Source of the DNA: Pseudomonadota bacterium
Lineage (GTDB): Bacteria > Pseudomonadota > Gammaproteobacteria > Acidiferrobacterales > Acidiferrobacteraceae
NCBI GenBank assembly: GCA_021795255.1
Contig: JAJYPQ010000005.1
Coordinates: 1-33,856, forward strand
Length of the DNA stretch: 33,856 bases
Direction: 5' to 3'
Part shown: one piece after another, positions 17,821-25,770 of the stretch
Layout: every line of letters starts with the position of its first letter
Position numbering within the stretch: the stretch's first letter is position 1
Translations under genes and position numbers: made by a program
Notes under the pieces: generated by a model
Database searches by the model: none
Told to the model about the DNA's origin: nothing
Seen by the model: the letters and a program-made list of their open reading frames with translations, nothing else

Positions 17821-18051
17821 ATGTTTGACTCGATATCGATCTTTGCCTGGGTGTTCACCATAGGTTTCGCCGTGTACGCGACGATAGGTATGGCTTGGTT
17901 TGGGGTCTGGATTCTGTACGCGAAGCGTATGCGGAATCTGGGTTATGTCGTGGTCGACCGACACATGGTCGTAGCGCAGATCAAAAAGGATCTGCGGCTT
18001 GCGCCGGCCGAGACGGACGATCGTGATGGCCGTGTGTCTGCCGGACGGTAA
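17821..18051 (+). CDS. Small single-TM protein of the cbb3 operon (1)
   Basis: A 76-residue protein with one strongly hydrophobic segment (about 8-32) followed by a basic, polar C-terminus. GAGG lies upstream of ATG 17821. I recognise no family; it is longer than and unlike a standard CcoQ. The segment TIGFAVYATIGMAWFG resembles TVGVVIYATLGFLGYI in the next gene, so the two may be paralogues. Position directly after ccoO/P suggests an accessory or assembly subunit. Confidence 0.72.
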   Translation: MFDSISIFAWVFTIGFAVYATIGMAWFGVWILYAKRMRNLGYVVVDRHMVVAQIKKDLRLAPAETDDRDGRVSAGR

Positions 18052-18060
18052 GGGGGCTTT

Positions 18061-18210
18061 ATGAACATACTTGGTCCGCATAATCCCGGTGTCGAACTGG
18101 GCTGGATCCTCACGGTCGGAGTCGTTATATACGCCACGCTGGGGTTTCTCGGATACATCGCCGTCAACTGGGCCTTAAAGACGCGCAAACGTCGCACCGG
18201 CCAAAAGTAA
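18061..18210 (+). CDS. Small single-TM protein of the cbb3 operon (2)
   Basis: A 49-residue protein: a short polar N-terminus (MNILGPHNPGVE), one membrane helix (about 13-37) and a basic tail ending KTRKRRTGQK, which by the positive-inside rule should face the cytoplasm. An AAGGGGG sequence lies just before ATG 18061. It shares the T-V/I-G-x-x-V/I-Y-A-T-L/I-G core with the preceding protein. No known family recognised. Confidence 0.68.
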   Translation: MNILGPHNPGVELGWILTVGVVIYATLGFLGYIAVNWALKTRKRRTGQK

Positions 18211-18222
18211 AGGAGAGCCATC

Positions 18223-18363
18223 ATGGGATCAAATAGCCATAAGGAACCCGAGCCTTACATACCGGAGCCCGAGAACGGCGGTCTATCGTTGCCGCTCAAA
18301 ATTGGCTGGCTGTTGGCGTTTTGCTTTCTTATTGGAAGCACGCTGTACGGTTTTATTCATTAA
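18223..18363 (+). CDS. Small single-TM protein of the cbb3 operon (3)
   Basis: A 46-residue protein with an acidic and proline-rich N-terminus (KEPEPYIPEPENGG) and a C-terminal hydrophobic helix (about 24-45). It would be a tail-anchored membrane protein. AAGGAGA before ATG 18223 is a strong ribosome-binding site, which supports expression despite the small size. No family recognised. Confidence 0.66.
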   Translation: MGSNSHKEPEPYIPEPENGGLSLPLKIGWLLAFCFLIGSTLYGFIH

Positions 18364-18380
18364 GGCTTAAGGAGCGGAAC

Positions 18381-18527
18381 GTGGATCAGAGCCAGCGCAA
18401 CGGATTTTTATGGTATCTCGGTCTGATGGCGGTCCTCATCGGCGTGTATTTTTTTCTTGAGTCCACGTCCTGGGGACGGTTCGTCTGGATCGTTTTGAGC
18501 CGACCGCCAGGCACCTGGCACCTGTAG
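18381..18527 (+). CDS. Small single-TM protein of the cbb3 operon (4)
   Basis: A 48-residue product from GTG 18381, which has AAGGAG six bases upstream. An earlier in-frame start at 18321 overlaps the previous gene and is not used. One hydrophobic helix covers about 9-26 (FLWYLGLMAVLIGVYFF), and a Trp-rich C-terminal part (WGRFVWIVL) may sit at the membrane surface. No family recognised. A strong hairpin follows the stop. Confidence 0.66.
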   Translation: MDQSQRNGFLWYLGLMAVLIGVYFFLESTSWGRFVWIVLSRPPGTWHL

Positions 18528-18534
18528 AGAGTGG

Positions 18535-18562
18535 CTCCCCCAGGGCGATCGTCCTGGGGGAG
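18535..18562 (+). terminator. Strong intercistronic hairpin without T-run
   Basis: CTCCCCCAGG (18535-18544) and CCTGGGGGAG (18553-18562) form a perfect 10-bp GC-rich stem with an 8-base loop. No T-run follows and the next ribosome-binding site begins at once. It is therefore more likely an mRNA-stabilising or partial-attenuation element than a full terminator, separating the oxidase subunits from the assembly genes. Confidence 0.6.
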
Positions 18563-18576
18563 AGGAGGGTAGGCCT

Positions 18577-18774
18577 GTGATGCATGAATTTTATCGGTGG
18601 CAGGAGTTTATTACCGGCTTTTTCGTGGCCTTGTTCTTTTTCTTGGTGATCATCGTCAAGGTCTTTATGATGTCGAGTTGGCGGGCCTGGCAGAAGAGCC
18701 CGGATCTGCGCAAAAGCATCGAGCTCCCCAAATATCAGCTGCTGGAAACGGAAGCCGAGGACAACGCGGTTTAA
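18577..18774 (+). CDS. Small single-TM protein of the cbb3 operon (5)
   Basis: A 65-residue protein (GTG 18577; ATG 18580 is equally possible, both after AGGAGG). The N-terminal part MHEFYRWQEF is followed by one long membrane helix (about 12-34) and a soluble, charged C-terminus ending in acidic residues. No known family was recognised. It lies between the hairpin and the TauE/SafE gene and so may belong with the assembly set. Confidence 0.68.
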   Translation: MMHEFYRWQEFITGFFVALFFFLVIIVKVFMMSSWRAWQKSPDLRKSIELPKYQLLETEAEDNAV

Positions 18775-18780
18775 AGCGCC

Positions 18781-19455
18781 ATGCCGACTGTGAGCGGACT
18801 GTGGTTATCAGCCCTCGTGGTTGGGCTGATCGGTTCGGGAACGCATTGCATCGGGATGTGTGGCGGCATTATGGGCGCACTCGCGGCCAATATCCGCAAG
18901 GATCAGGCGCGTGTGTGGCCCTTTCTTTTTGCCTACAACATGGGACGGATCCTAAGTTATGCCTTCGCCGGCGCGGTGCTTGGCGCTTTTGGCCACCGCC
19001 TGATGGCGGCGGTCCCGGGACCGGCAATAGCGGCGGTCGGCGATCGCATCGCCGCGCTTTTTATGGTAGCGCTGGGCCTATTCTTGGGGGGCTGGTGGCG
19101 GGCCCTCGGCGTTCTTGAAAGCTGGGGCGGACGCGCATTCGCCTACCTGCGGCCGTTAGGGCAGCGTTTTCTCCCAGTCACAACCCTAAGGCAGGCCTTG
19201 GGTTTAGGCCTCGTTTGGGGGTTTTTGCCGTGCGGCTTGGTCTATTCGGTCTTGGCCTGGGCGCTTGTGAGCGGCTCAGCCGGGCGCGGGGCGGGACTCA
19301 TGGTGGTTTTCGGACTCGCCACATGGCCTGGCTTACTAGCCTTGGGCAGCGCCCGCCGACTTGGGGTTTGGGTCCGCCGACCGGCCGTCCGAAAGGGCCT
19401 GGCTGCGCTCATCGTGGGCTATGGCCTCGTGAGTCTTATCACCCCTTTGGCATAG
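18781..19455 (+). CDS. TauE/SafE (DsbD_2-like) membrane protein, probable cbb3 copper/assembly factor
   Basis: A 224-residue protein with about six membrane helices. The motif THCIGMCGGIMG at about 21-32 (Cys23, Cys27) and the later GLVWGFLPCGLVYS (a second conserved Cys) are typical of the sulfite exporter TauE/SafE group with DsbD_2-type fold that commonly sits beside ccoI and ccoS in cbb3 clusters. The Cys/Met-rich first helix suggests handling of copper or thiol redox; sulfite export is unlikely in this context. The ribosome-binding site before ATG 18781 is weak, so expression may depend on coupling to the preceding gene. Confidence 0.82.
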   Translation: MPTVSGLWLSALVVGLIGSGTHCIGMCGGIMGALAANIRKDQARVWPFLFAYNMGRILSYAFAGAVLGAFGHRLMAAVPGPAIAAVGDRIAALFMVALGLFLGGWWRALGVLESWGGRAFAYLRPLGQRFLPVTTLRQALGLGLVWGFLPCGLVYSVLAWALVSGSAGRGAGLMVVFGLATWPGLLALGSARRLGVWVRRPAVRKGLAALIVGYGLVSLITPLA

Positions 19456-19462
19456 AGGATGT

Positions 19463-21904
19463 ATGGCCGCAGAGTGGCAAGAGCGGGCGCCAGAATGCTT
19501 CCACTGTGGACTTCCCTGTCCACCGGAGGATAAGTGGCGTCTAGAGGCCTTGGGTATCGAGCGGAGTTTTTGTTGCCCGGGGTGCTATGAGGTGGCACGC
19601 GCAATCTTAAGTAGCGGCCTTTCGGAATACTATACCTTGCGCACCGAGCGGGGATCCGGGGCCCAAGGCGCGGTCCCGGAATTTCTCAAAAAGGCCGATC
19701 TCTACGACCATCCAGCGGTTCAGGAAGGGATAGTCACCGAGGGGTCGGATGGCGATAAAGAGGTCTCGCTACTCCTCGAAGGGATACGCTGCGCGGCGTG
19801 CGTATGGCTGAACGAACGGCATATTGCCGATTTGCCCGGCGTTAGGAGCGTCAAGATCAACTATACGACTCAGCGCGCCTATGTGCGTTGGGACGATACT
19901 CGCATTCATCTGAGCGACATCCTAAAGGCGGTCGGGGAGATTGGCTACATCGCTCATCCCTACCAGCCGGGGGCCGTGCAGGCGGTCTTTGATCGCCAAC
20001 GCCGGGATCTCCTCCATCGCTTCGTCATTGCGGGATCCTTCGGCATGCAGGTCATGACGCTGGCATTGGCTTTGTATCTTGGGCCATCGTGGGGCATGTC
20101 TCGTGGGCTCTTTCTTATCTTCGAATGGCTATCGGCCGGTCTTGCGACCCCGATCGTGACCTACGCCGCGATCCCGTTTTTCCGGGGTGCCTGGCGCGAT
20201 TTGAAGCAAGGGCGAACCGGGATGGATCTCCCGATCGCGCTCGGTATTGGGATCGCCTTTACCGCCAGCATGTTTGATCTTATCAGGGGGCAGGGCAACA
20301 TCTATTTTGATTCGGTATCGATGTTTACCACCTTTTTGCTGCTCTCGCGGCTGTTCGAGGACATGGCCCGAGCGCGGACGGCGCGTTCGGCCCAACTTCT
20401 GACCCACGCCCTACCCCAGGATGCCGTGCGCCTCGATACCGAGGGTTCGGAGGAGCGTGTCCCCGTGTCCTTGCTTGCGGTTGGCGACCGCCTGCTGATT
20501 CGGAGCGGCGAGCGCATACCGGCGGACGGTGTCATCTCCGATGGGGCTTCGTCGGTGGATGAATCGATCTTGACGGGCGAGGCTCGGCCGATACCTAAAA
20601 GAGTCGGAGAGTCCGTAATCGCAGGCAGCGTCAATATGGAAAGCGCGCTCGTAGTCTTAGTCCAGCGCGTGGGTCGCGAAACCGTTCTTTCTACTATCGA
20701 AGGACTGCTCGAGCGCGCACAGCGCGATAAGCCACGCCTGACAGCGCTTGCCGAAAGAACCTCTGCATGGTTTGTCGGAGTCTTGCTGTTATTGGCAATC
20801 GCGACCGCGACGACGTGGGCCTTCGTGAACCCCGCGCATATCATTCCCGCGACCCTCGCGGTCCTTGTCATCGCATGTCCTTGCGCATTGTCGCTTGCGA
20901 TACCCACAGCCCTGACTGCAGCGACAGGCGCGCTCATGCGCCGCGGGCTTGTCGTCACCCGAAGCTCAGCACTCGAGCTTTTGGCGCGCGCCCGGGTGGT
21001 CGTCTTCGATAAGACTGGAACCTTGACCGAGGGGCATCTCAGTCTTGTGCGGATCGTACCCCGAGCAGACCGAACGGAAGGCGAACTTCTGGCCTTGGCA
21101 TGCGCCTTGGAACAGAGATCAGAACACCCCATTGCCCACGCCCTCCTTGCGGCGCAAGCCGCCGCGCCGGCTACGGACACAAAGGCGGACGCGGTGCTGG
21201 CGTTGCCGGGAGAGGGCTTGGAAGGGCTTGTCGCGGGACACCGTTACCGCCTCGGAACGCGGCGCTTTACAGAGGCCTTGAGTGATCCTCTCCAGATTGA
21301 AGCTGAAGCGACCGAGGTCTGGATCGCAGACGAACATGGTCCTTTAGGCGTCTTTGTGTTCAATGACCGGCTGCGGCCCGGGGTGCAGGCGCTCCTGCAG
21401 AGGCTTCGGCATCAGGGACGGCGCATCGCGGTTTTGTCCGGGGACCGCGCGGCAACGGTTGATTCCTTGGCACAGACATTAGGGATCGATGAGGCGTACG
21501 GCGACCTCTTGCCAGAAGACAAGCTCGCCTGGATCCGAAAACTCTCGGCGTCCGGGGTCGTGGCCATGGTAGGCGATGGCGTCAATGATGCCGCAGCGCT
21601 CGCCGCAGCGCCGGTCGCGATCGCCGTGGGGCGGCGCAATGTCTTGGCCGCCGCAAGCGCCGATCTCATTTTATTATCCGGACTCACGGGTCTTGCTGAA
21701 AGCTTCAGGCTAGTCCACCGTATGCGCTGGGTGGTGCGGGAGAATCTGGCGTGGGCCATCCTCTATAATGCGGTGTCTTTGCCGGCCGCGGCCCTCGGCC
21801 TTGTTCCGCCTTGGCTTGCCGCTTTGGGCATGTCGGGAAGCTCATTGTTGGTCGTGCTTAACGCGCTACGGCTGTTGGTTTCCGGTCCCGGGAGTCAGGA
21901 ATGA
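19463..21904 (+). CDS. ccoI: Copper-translocating P1B-type ATPase CcoI (FixI)
   Basis: An 813-residue heavy-metal ATPase that supplies copper for CuB of the cbb3 oxidase. The N-terminus has two Cys clusters (CFHCGLPC, Cys12/15/19; CCPGC, Cys37/38/41), an extra domain typical of CcoI. An HMA domain with CAAC (Cys110/113) follows. The membrane CPC motif is ACPCALSLAIP, the phosphorylation site DKTGTLTEG and the hinge VGDGVNDAAAL. The dephosphorylation loop is the TGEA following VDESIL. GAGG lies just before ATG 19463. It overlaps ccoS by ATGA. Confidence 0.94.
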   Translation: MAAEWQERAPECFHCGLPCPPEDKWRLEALGIERSFCCPGCYEVARAILSSGLSEYYTLRTERGSGAQGAVPEFLKKADLYDHPAVQEGIVTEGSDGDKEVSLLLEGIRCAACVWLNERHIADLPGVRSVKINYTTQRAYVRWDDTRIHLSDILKAVGEIGYIAHPYQPGAVQAVFDRQRRDLLHRFVIAGSFGMQVMTLALALYLGPSWGMSRGLFLIFEWLSAGLATPIVTYAAIPFFRGAWRDLKQGRTGMDLPIALGIGIAFTASMFDLIRGQGNIYFDSVSMFTTFLLLSRLFEDMARARTARSAQLLTHALPQDAVRLDTEGSEERVPVSLLAVGDRLLIRSGERIPADGVISDGASSVDESILTGEARPIPKRVGESVIAGSVNMESALVVLVQRVGRETVLSTIEGLLERAQRDKPRLTALAERTSAWFVGVLLLLAIATATTWAFVNPAHIIPATLAVLVIACPCALSLAIPTALTAATGALMRRGLVVTRSSALELLARARVVVFDKTGTLTEGHLSLVRIVPRADRTEGELLALACALEQRSEHPIAHALLAAQAAAPATDTKADAVLALPGEGLEGLVAGHRYRLGTRRFTEALSDPLQIEAEATEVWIADEHGPLGVFVFNDRLRPGVQALLQRLRHQGRRIAVLSGDRAATVDSLAQTLGIDEAYGDLLPEDKLAWIRKLSASGVVAMVGDGVNDAAALAAAPVAIAVGRRNVLAAASADLILLSGLTGLAESFRLVHRMRWVVRENLAWAILYNAVSLPAAALGLVPPWLAALGMSGSSLLVVLNALRLLVSGPGSQE

Positions 21905-22089
21905 ATCAATCTTACATGCTTTATCTTATTGTGCCAGCCGTAGCGTTTGTAGTGCTTACGGTCGCCATCGTGATCCGCGGGATACTCAAAGGAAGTTACG
22001 AGGATAATGAACGCGTGGCGTATAAAGTCGTATCTGATGCCGAGCAGGACGCGCGACGCGAAGGCATCGACGACCTGGATGGCGAGTGA
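21901..22089 (+). CDS. ccoS: CcoS-like cbb3 oxidase assembly protein
   Basis: A 62-residue protein with one N-terminal membrane helix (about 6-27) and a polar tail. The segment RGILKGSYEDNERVAYKVV corresponds to the G-x-F/Y-D/E-D-x-E-x-x-A-x-x-I/V pattern of CcoS, which is needed for heme and copper insertion into CcoN. The acidic extension ending DDLDGE is longer than usual. It is translationally coupled to ccoI by a 4-nt overlap, the normal position of ccoS. Identification rests mainly on position and pattern. Confidence 0.72.
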   Translation: MNQSYMLYLIVPAVAFVVLTVAIVIRGILKGSYEDNERVAYKVVSDAEQDARREGIDDLDGE

Positions 22090-23078
22090 GCCCCAAAGGC
22101 GCACCTTTCTTGCCGCATACGGTCACGGTGTTTGTTCCGGGCTTGACGGGGAGAGACCCCTGGCCGCTTGCGTGGCCTCGATCGCTTGCGAGCTTCCTCG
22201 CCCGCGTCCGCACCACTACGACCTTGGGAGAGGGGCTGGCGGCTCGCGTCCTTGACCTTTTTGGTTTGCATGAGGGTATAGGCTTGGCTGCGCTGGCGCG
22301 CCTGGGGGAGGGGCAAGCCCCGAGCGCACAGTGGTGGGCGCGCTGCGATCCCGTACACTTGGCAGTCGACGGGGATCGCCTTTTGCTCGCCGATAACGAA
22401 ACGATTGGCTTGACGGGCGAGGAAGCGCTGCGTCTTAGTCGCCTTGTGGCGGCTATCTTCGCCGAGGAGGGCGGGACTATCGAGGTGCACGCGCCCAATC
22501 GCTGGTACCTGACCTTGCCGAGCCCCAAGGCCTTGCAGGTCGCGACCTTGGACGAGGTGACAGGCCAAAATATCCAGAACTTTTTGCCTCTGGGCGATCA
22601 GAGGTTCTGGCGGACGCGTCTCAATGAGGTCCAGATGGTGTTACACCAGGCCTTGGTCGGTAGCCATGGTGGAGAGGGCCCGAGGCTTTGTGTCAATAGC
22701 GTCTGGTTTTGGGGTCCAGGCTCGGCCCCGACCGATGCCCCTGCACGATTTTCCTCGGTCTATACCGATGACGTCCTGATCAAAGGTGCGGCGAACATCA
22801 CCCAAGCGTCCTGCGCACCGGCTCCTAAGAGTGCCCGGGGGCTGGTCAACGAAGGGTCTATTCTGCTCGTCCTGCGCGGTGCCCAAGGCCCGGTTCAGTA
22901 CGGGGATACCGAGGGTTGGTCTTTGTTTCTGGAGGCCTTGGTCACAAGCTGGCTTCGGCCGCTTGCCAAGCGACTGGCCGATGGCTCGCTTCACGAACTG
23001 ATCGTCGTGGGTGATCGCGGGCCTGCTTTTCATCTCACTCGCCGCGATCTCTGGCGCTTTTGGCGCTTATGGCGCTAA
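22086..23078 (+). CDS. RpfE-like protein of unknown function (recJ neighbour)
   Basis: A 330-residue soluble protein starting at GTG 22086, overlapping ccoS by GTGA. It contains VTVFVPGLTGRDP near the start, CDPVHLAVDGDRLLLAD (about 86-102), APNRWYLTLP and a late SVWFWGPG block. These fit a family found beside recJ in beta- and gammaproteobacteria, called RpfE in Xanthomonas and sometimes labelled as a phosphoglycerate-mutase-like protein. I see no clear catalytic site. A role in cell signalling or recombination is not demonstrated; the firm observation is the overlap with recJ. Confidence 0.65.
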   Translation: MSPKGAPFLPHTVTVFVPGLTGRDPWPLAWPRSLASFLARVRTTTTLGEGLAARVLDLFGLHEGIGLAALARLGEGQAPSAQWWARCDPVHLAVDGDRLLLADNETIGLTGEEALRLSRLVAAIFAEEGGTIEVHAPNRWYLTLPSPKALQVATLDEVTGQNIQNFLPLGDQRFWRTRLNEVQMVLHQALVGSHGGEGPRLCVNSVWFWGPGSAPTDAPARFSSVYTDDVLIKGAANITQASCAPAPKSARGLVNEGSILLVLRGAQGPVQYGDTEGWSLFLEALVTSWLRPLAKRLADGSLHELIVVGDRGPAFHLTRRDLWRFWRLWR

Positions 23079-24754
23079 CGTCTCCCGAGTCCGCAGAACG
23101 GGTGCAGGCGGTACTCGCGCGCCTTTATGCCGCGCGCGGTGTGGCCGATCCCGTTGCCCCGCTCGAAGGCCTCGCCAACCTCTTAGACGGGCAGCCCATG
23201 CTCGGACTCCAGCGGGCCGCTGAGGCCTTGGCCTTAGCCATAGCGAGCCGCGAATCGATTCTGGTGATTGGCGATTATGACGCCGATGGGGCCACCGGGA
23301 CGGCCTTGGCGGTGCGCGGCCTGCGACTCCTTGGAGCCACAGACGTCTCCTATTTGATTCCCGATCGCGCCAAGGAAGGTTACGGTCTGACCCCGGCCAT
23401 TGTCGCGCGCGCGGCGGCCTTCATGCCGTCTTGGCTTATGACGGTGGATAACGGTATCAATAGCGTGGATGGGGCCGCCGAGGCCAAGCGGCTCGGCATG
23501 CGGCTCATCATTACCGATCATCACTTGCCAGGTCATGATCTCCCCGACGCCTACGCGATCGTTAACCCCAATCAAAAGGGTGATCCGTTTCTCAGCAAAG
23601 CGATCTCAGGAGTCGGGGTTGTTTTGTATCTTCTGATAGCACTTCGCCGCGTCCTTAAGGCCCGCGCGGTCTCACTTGCCCAGCTTTTGGACCTCGTAGC
23701 CTTGGGAACAGTCGCCGATTGCGTCCCTCTGGATGGCAATAATCGCCTCCTCGTGCGCGCAGGCTTGCGGCGCATTACCGCAGGCCACGCGTGCCCTGGG
23801 ATAGAGGCCCTGTTGGCGGTGAGCGGCAAACGGCCAGGGGATGTGTACGCCCAGGACCTTGGATTTCAGGTGGGACCCCGACTGAATGCCGCAGGACGCC
23901 TAGCCGACATGGCGGTGGGCGTCCGCTGCCTTCTGACCGATGACCGCAGCGAAGCTATGATCTTGGCGCAGGAGCTCGATCGCTTGAACCGGGAGCGGCG
24001 CGCACGCGAGGCCGAGATGCAGACCGATGCCGAGGGGAAGCTTGCTGACCTCACAGAAGCGGGGAGCTTGGCGCCCGGCCTTTGTCTTATGGAACCGCAT
24101 TGGCACCCCGGGATCGTCGGAATACTGGCCGGACGCCTTAAAGACCGGCACAAACGGCCGGTGATCGCTCTGGCGCCGGCCGAGCCTGGATATCTGCGAG
24201 GATCAGGGCGCAGTGTGGCGTGTTTAAACCTCCGTGATACGTTAGCCTCGATCGCCGAAGAATATCCCGGATTACTGAAGCACTTCGGTGGACACGCGGC
24301 CGCGGCCGGTCTGACGGTCAAGACCGCCGATTGGGAGACGCTCGCTCTGGCCTTTGCGCGCGAGGTCGAGCGCCGCGTGGGACGTGGTCCCTTTGACGAC
24401 CGGCAGACCGATGGCGAATTGCTGCCAGAAGAGCTGTCGTTAGCACTGGCCTTAGCGATACGCGAGGGGGGACCGTGGGGCAATGGGTTTCCCGAACCGC
24501 TTTTCGAGGGGGTTTTTTGCGTGCTTGAGTCGCGCCTCATAAAGGGTCAGCACCTGCGTCTTCAGGTGGCGCTCGAGCGGACCCCCCGTCATCGGATCAA
24601 GGCCATGGGATTCCGCCTTACCGAGCCACCCGCCGAGGGGGCTTTGGTCCGACTCCGGTATCGCTTAGGTCTCGATGACTACCGCGGTCAACAAACGCTG
24701 TGTCTCTATTTCGATGAGTGGTCGCTCGTGTCGCTCCCAGAGCGAGTGCGCTAA
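23069..24754 (+). CDS. recJ: Single-stranded-DNA-specific 5'-3' exonuclease RecJ
   Basis: DHH-family exonuclease for recombination repair and mismatch repair, 561 residues. Motif I is VIGDYDADGATGT (about 67-79), the DHH motif is ITDHHLPG (about 148-155) and the DHHA1 domain carries GGHAAAAGL. An OB-fold region forms the C-terminus. ATG 23069 lies inside the RpfE-like gene; a TTG three codons earlier is less likely. The length is typical of RecJ. Confidence 0.95.
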   Translation: MALTSPESAERVQAVLARLYAARGVADPVAPLEGLANLLDGQPMLGLQRAAEALALAIASRESILVIGDYDADGATGTALAVRGLRLLGATDVSYLIPDRAKEGYGLTPAIVARAAAFMPSWLMTVDNGINSVDGAAEAKRLGMRLIITDHHLPGHDLPDAYAIVNPNQKGDPFLSKAISGVGVVLYLLIALRRVLKARAVSLAQLLDLVALGTVADCVPLDGNNRLLVRAGLRRITAGHACPGIEALLAVSGKRPGDVYAQDLGFQVGPRLNAAGRLADMAVGVRCLLTDDRSEAMILAQELDRLNRERRAREAEMQTDAEGKLADLTEAGSLAPGLCLMEPHWHPGIVGILAGRLKDRHKRPVIALAPAEPGYLRGSGRSVACLNLRDTLASIAEEYPGLLKHFGGHAAAAGLTVKTADWETLALAFAREVERRVGRGPFDDRQTDGELLPEELSLALALAIREGGPWGNGFPEPLFEGVFCVLESRLIKGQHLRLQVALERTPRHRIKAMGFRLTEPPAEGALVRLRYRLGLDDYRGQQTLCLYFDEWSLVSLPERVR

Positions 24755-24876
24755 ACTGGGCCGCGAAACTCTGAGGCTTAATGCGGCCGTCCCGCAAGAG
24801 CGGTCGTACATTGTGGGGCTACGCGACCGTCGATAGAGCCGGTCGAGAAGCCGTTAACGAGGAACCAGGACTGATT
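24755..24876 (+). other. Short intergenic region before cysM
   Basis: About 120 bases between recJ and cysM. The cysM frame is open through it to 24781, but there is no start supported by a ribosome-binding site. No clear promoter or terminator is seen, so cysM may be read from the recJ transcript. Confidence 0.4.
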
Positions 24877-25770
24877 ATGCAGGTAAAAGCGCTCGCGGAT
24901 TGCGTGGGAAATACGCCGCTCGTTCGACTCCAGAGGATGGTTCCCGGTTCGGGCAACCAGATACTCGTGAAGCTCGAAGGGAATAACCCGGCCGGTTCGG
25001 TCAAGGATCGGGCCGCCCTCTCTATGATCGAGGCGGCCGAGCGCGCGGGCAAAATTCATCCCGGTGACACCCTGATCGAGGCCACTAGCGGTAATACCGG
25101 GATCGCTTTGGCTATGGTCGCCGCCACCATGGGTTATCGCATGATCTTGGTCATGCCGGAGCACATGAGCGCCGAGCGCCGGGGGCTTATGCGCGCTTTT
25201 GGCGCAACCCTCATCACGACCTCGCGCGCCGGCAGCATGGAGGAGGCTATCGACAAGGCCCGCGAGATGGAGGCTCAAGGGGTAGGTTATGTGCTCGATC
25301 AGTTCTCAAACCCTGATAATCCAGAGGCTCACTACCGCGGAACAGGTCCTGAGATATGGCGCGATACCGAGGGCACGATCACGCATTTTATCAGCGCCAT
25401 GGGCACGACCGGAACCATCATGGGGACCTCGCGTTATCTGAAAGAACAGAATGCCGGGATCACCATAGTCGGCGTCCAACCGGCTCCGGGCGCGTCCATT
25501 CCCGGGATTCGTCGTTGGCCCGCCGCCTATCTTCCGAAGATTTATGAGGCCCAGCGCGTCGATCGCATCATCGATATCGATCAGCAGCAAGCTGAGGACA
25601 CCACCCGCCGACTGGCCAAAGAGGAGGGCATATTCTGCGGCATCTCCTCGGGCGGGGCAGTGGCGGCGGCCCTTTTGCTGGCCGCGGAACTTGAGGGCGC
25701 GACCCTCGTCAGCATCGTGTGCGACCGCGGCGATCGTTACCTCTCTACCGGAGTGTTTCCCAGTTCATGA
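24877..25770 (+). CDS. cysM: Cysteine synthase B (O-acetylserine sulfhydrylase B)
   Basis: PLP enzyme forming cysteine from O-acetylserine and sulfide or thiosulfate; 297 residues. PLP lysine is Lys43 in GSVKDRAAL. The EATSGNTGIAL substrate loop and GTTGTIMG phosphate loop are present, and the C-terminus CDRGDRYLSTGVF is that of CysM rather than CysK. I chose ATG 24877, preceded by CAGGA, over an upstream in-frame ATG at 24781 that adds 32 residues unlike the family. Its stop overlaps the exonuclease ATG (ATGA). Confidence 0.94.
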   Translation: MQVKALADCVGNTPLVRLQRMVPGSGNQILVKLEGNNPAGSVKDRAALSMIEAAERAGKIHPGDTLIEATSGNTGIALAMVAATMGYRMILVMPEHMSAERRGLMRAFGATLITTSRAGSMEEAIDKAREMEAQGVGYVLDQFSNPDNPEAHYRGTGPEIWRDTEGTITHFISAMGTTGTIMGTSRYLKEQNAGITIVGVQPAPGASIPGIRRWPAAYLPKIYEAQRVDRIIDIDQQQAEDTTRRLAKEEGIFCGISSGGAVAAALLLAAELEGATLVSIVCDRGDRYLSTGVFPSS

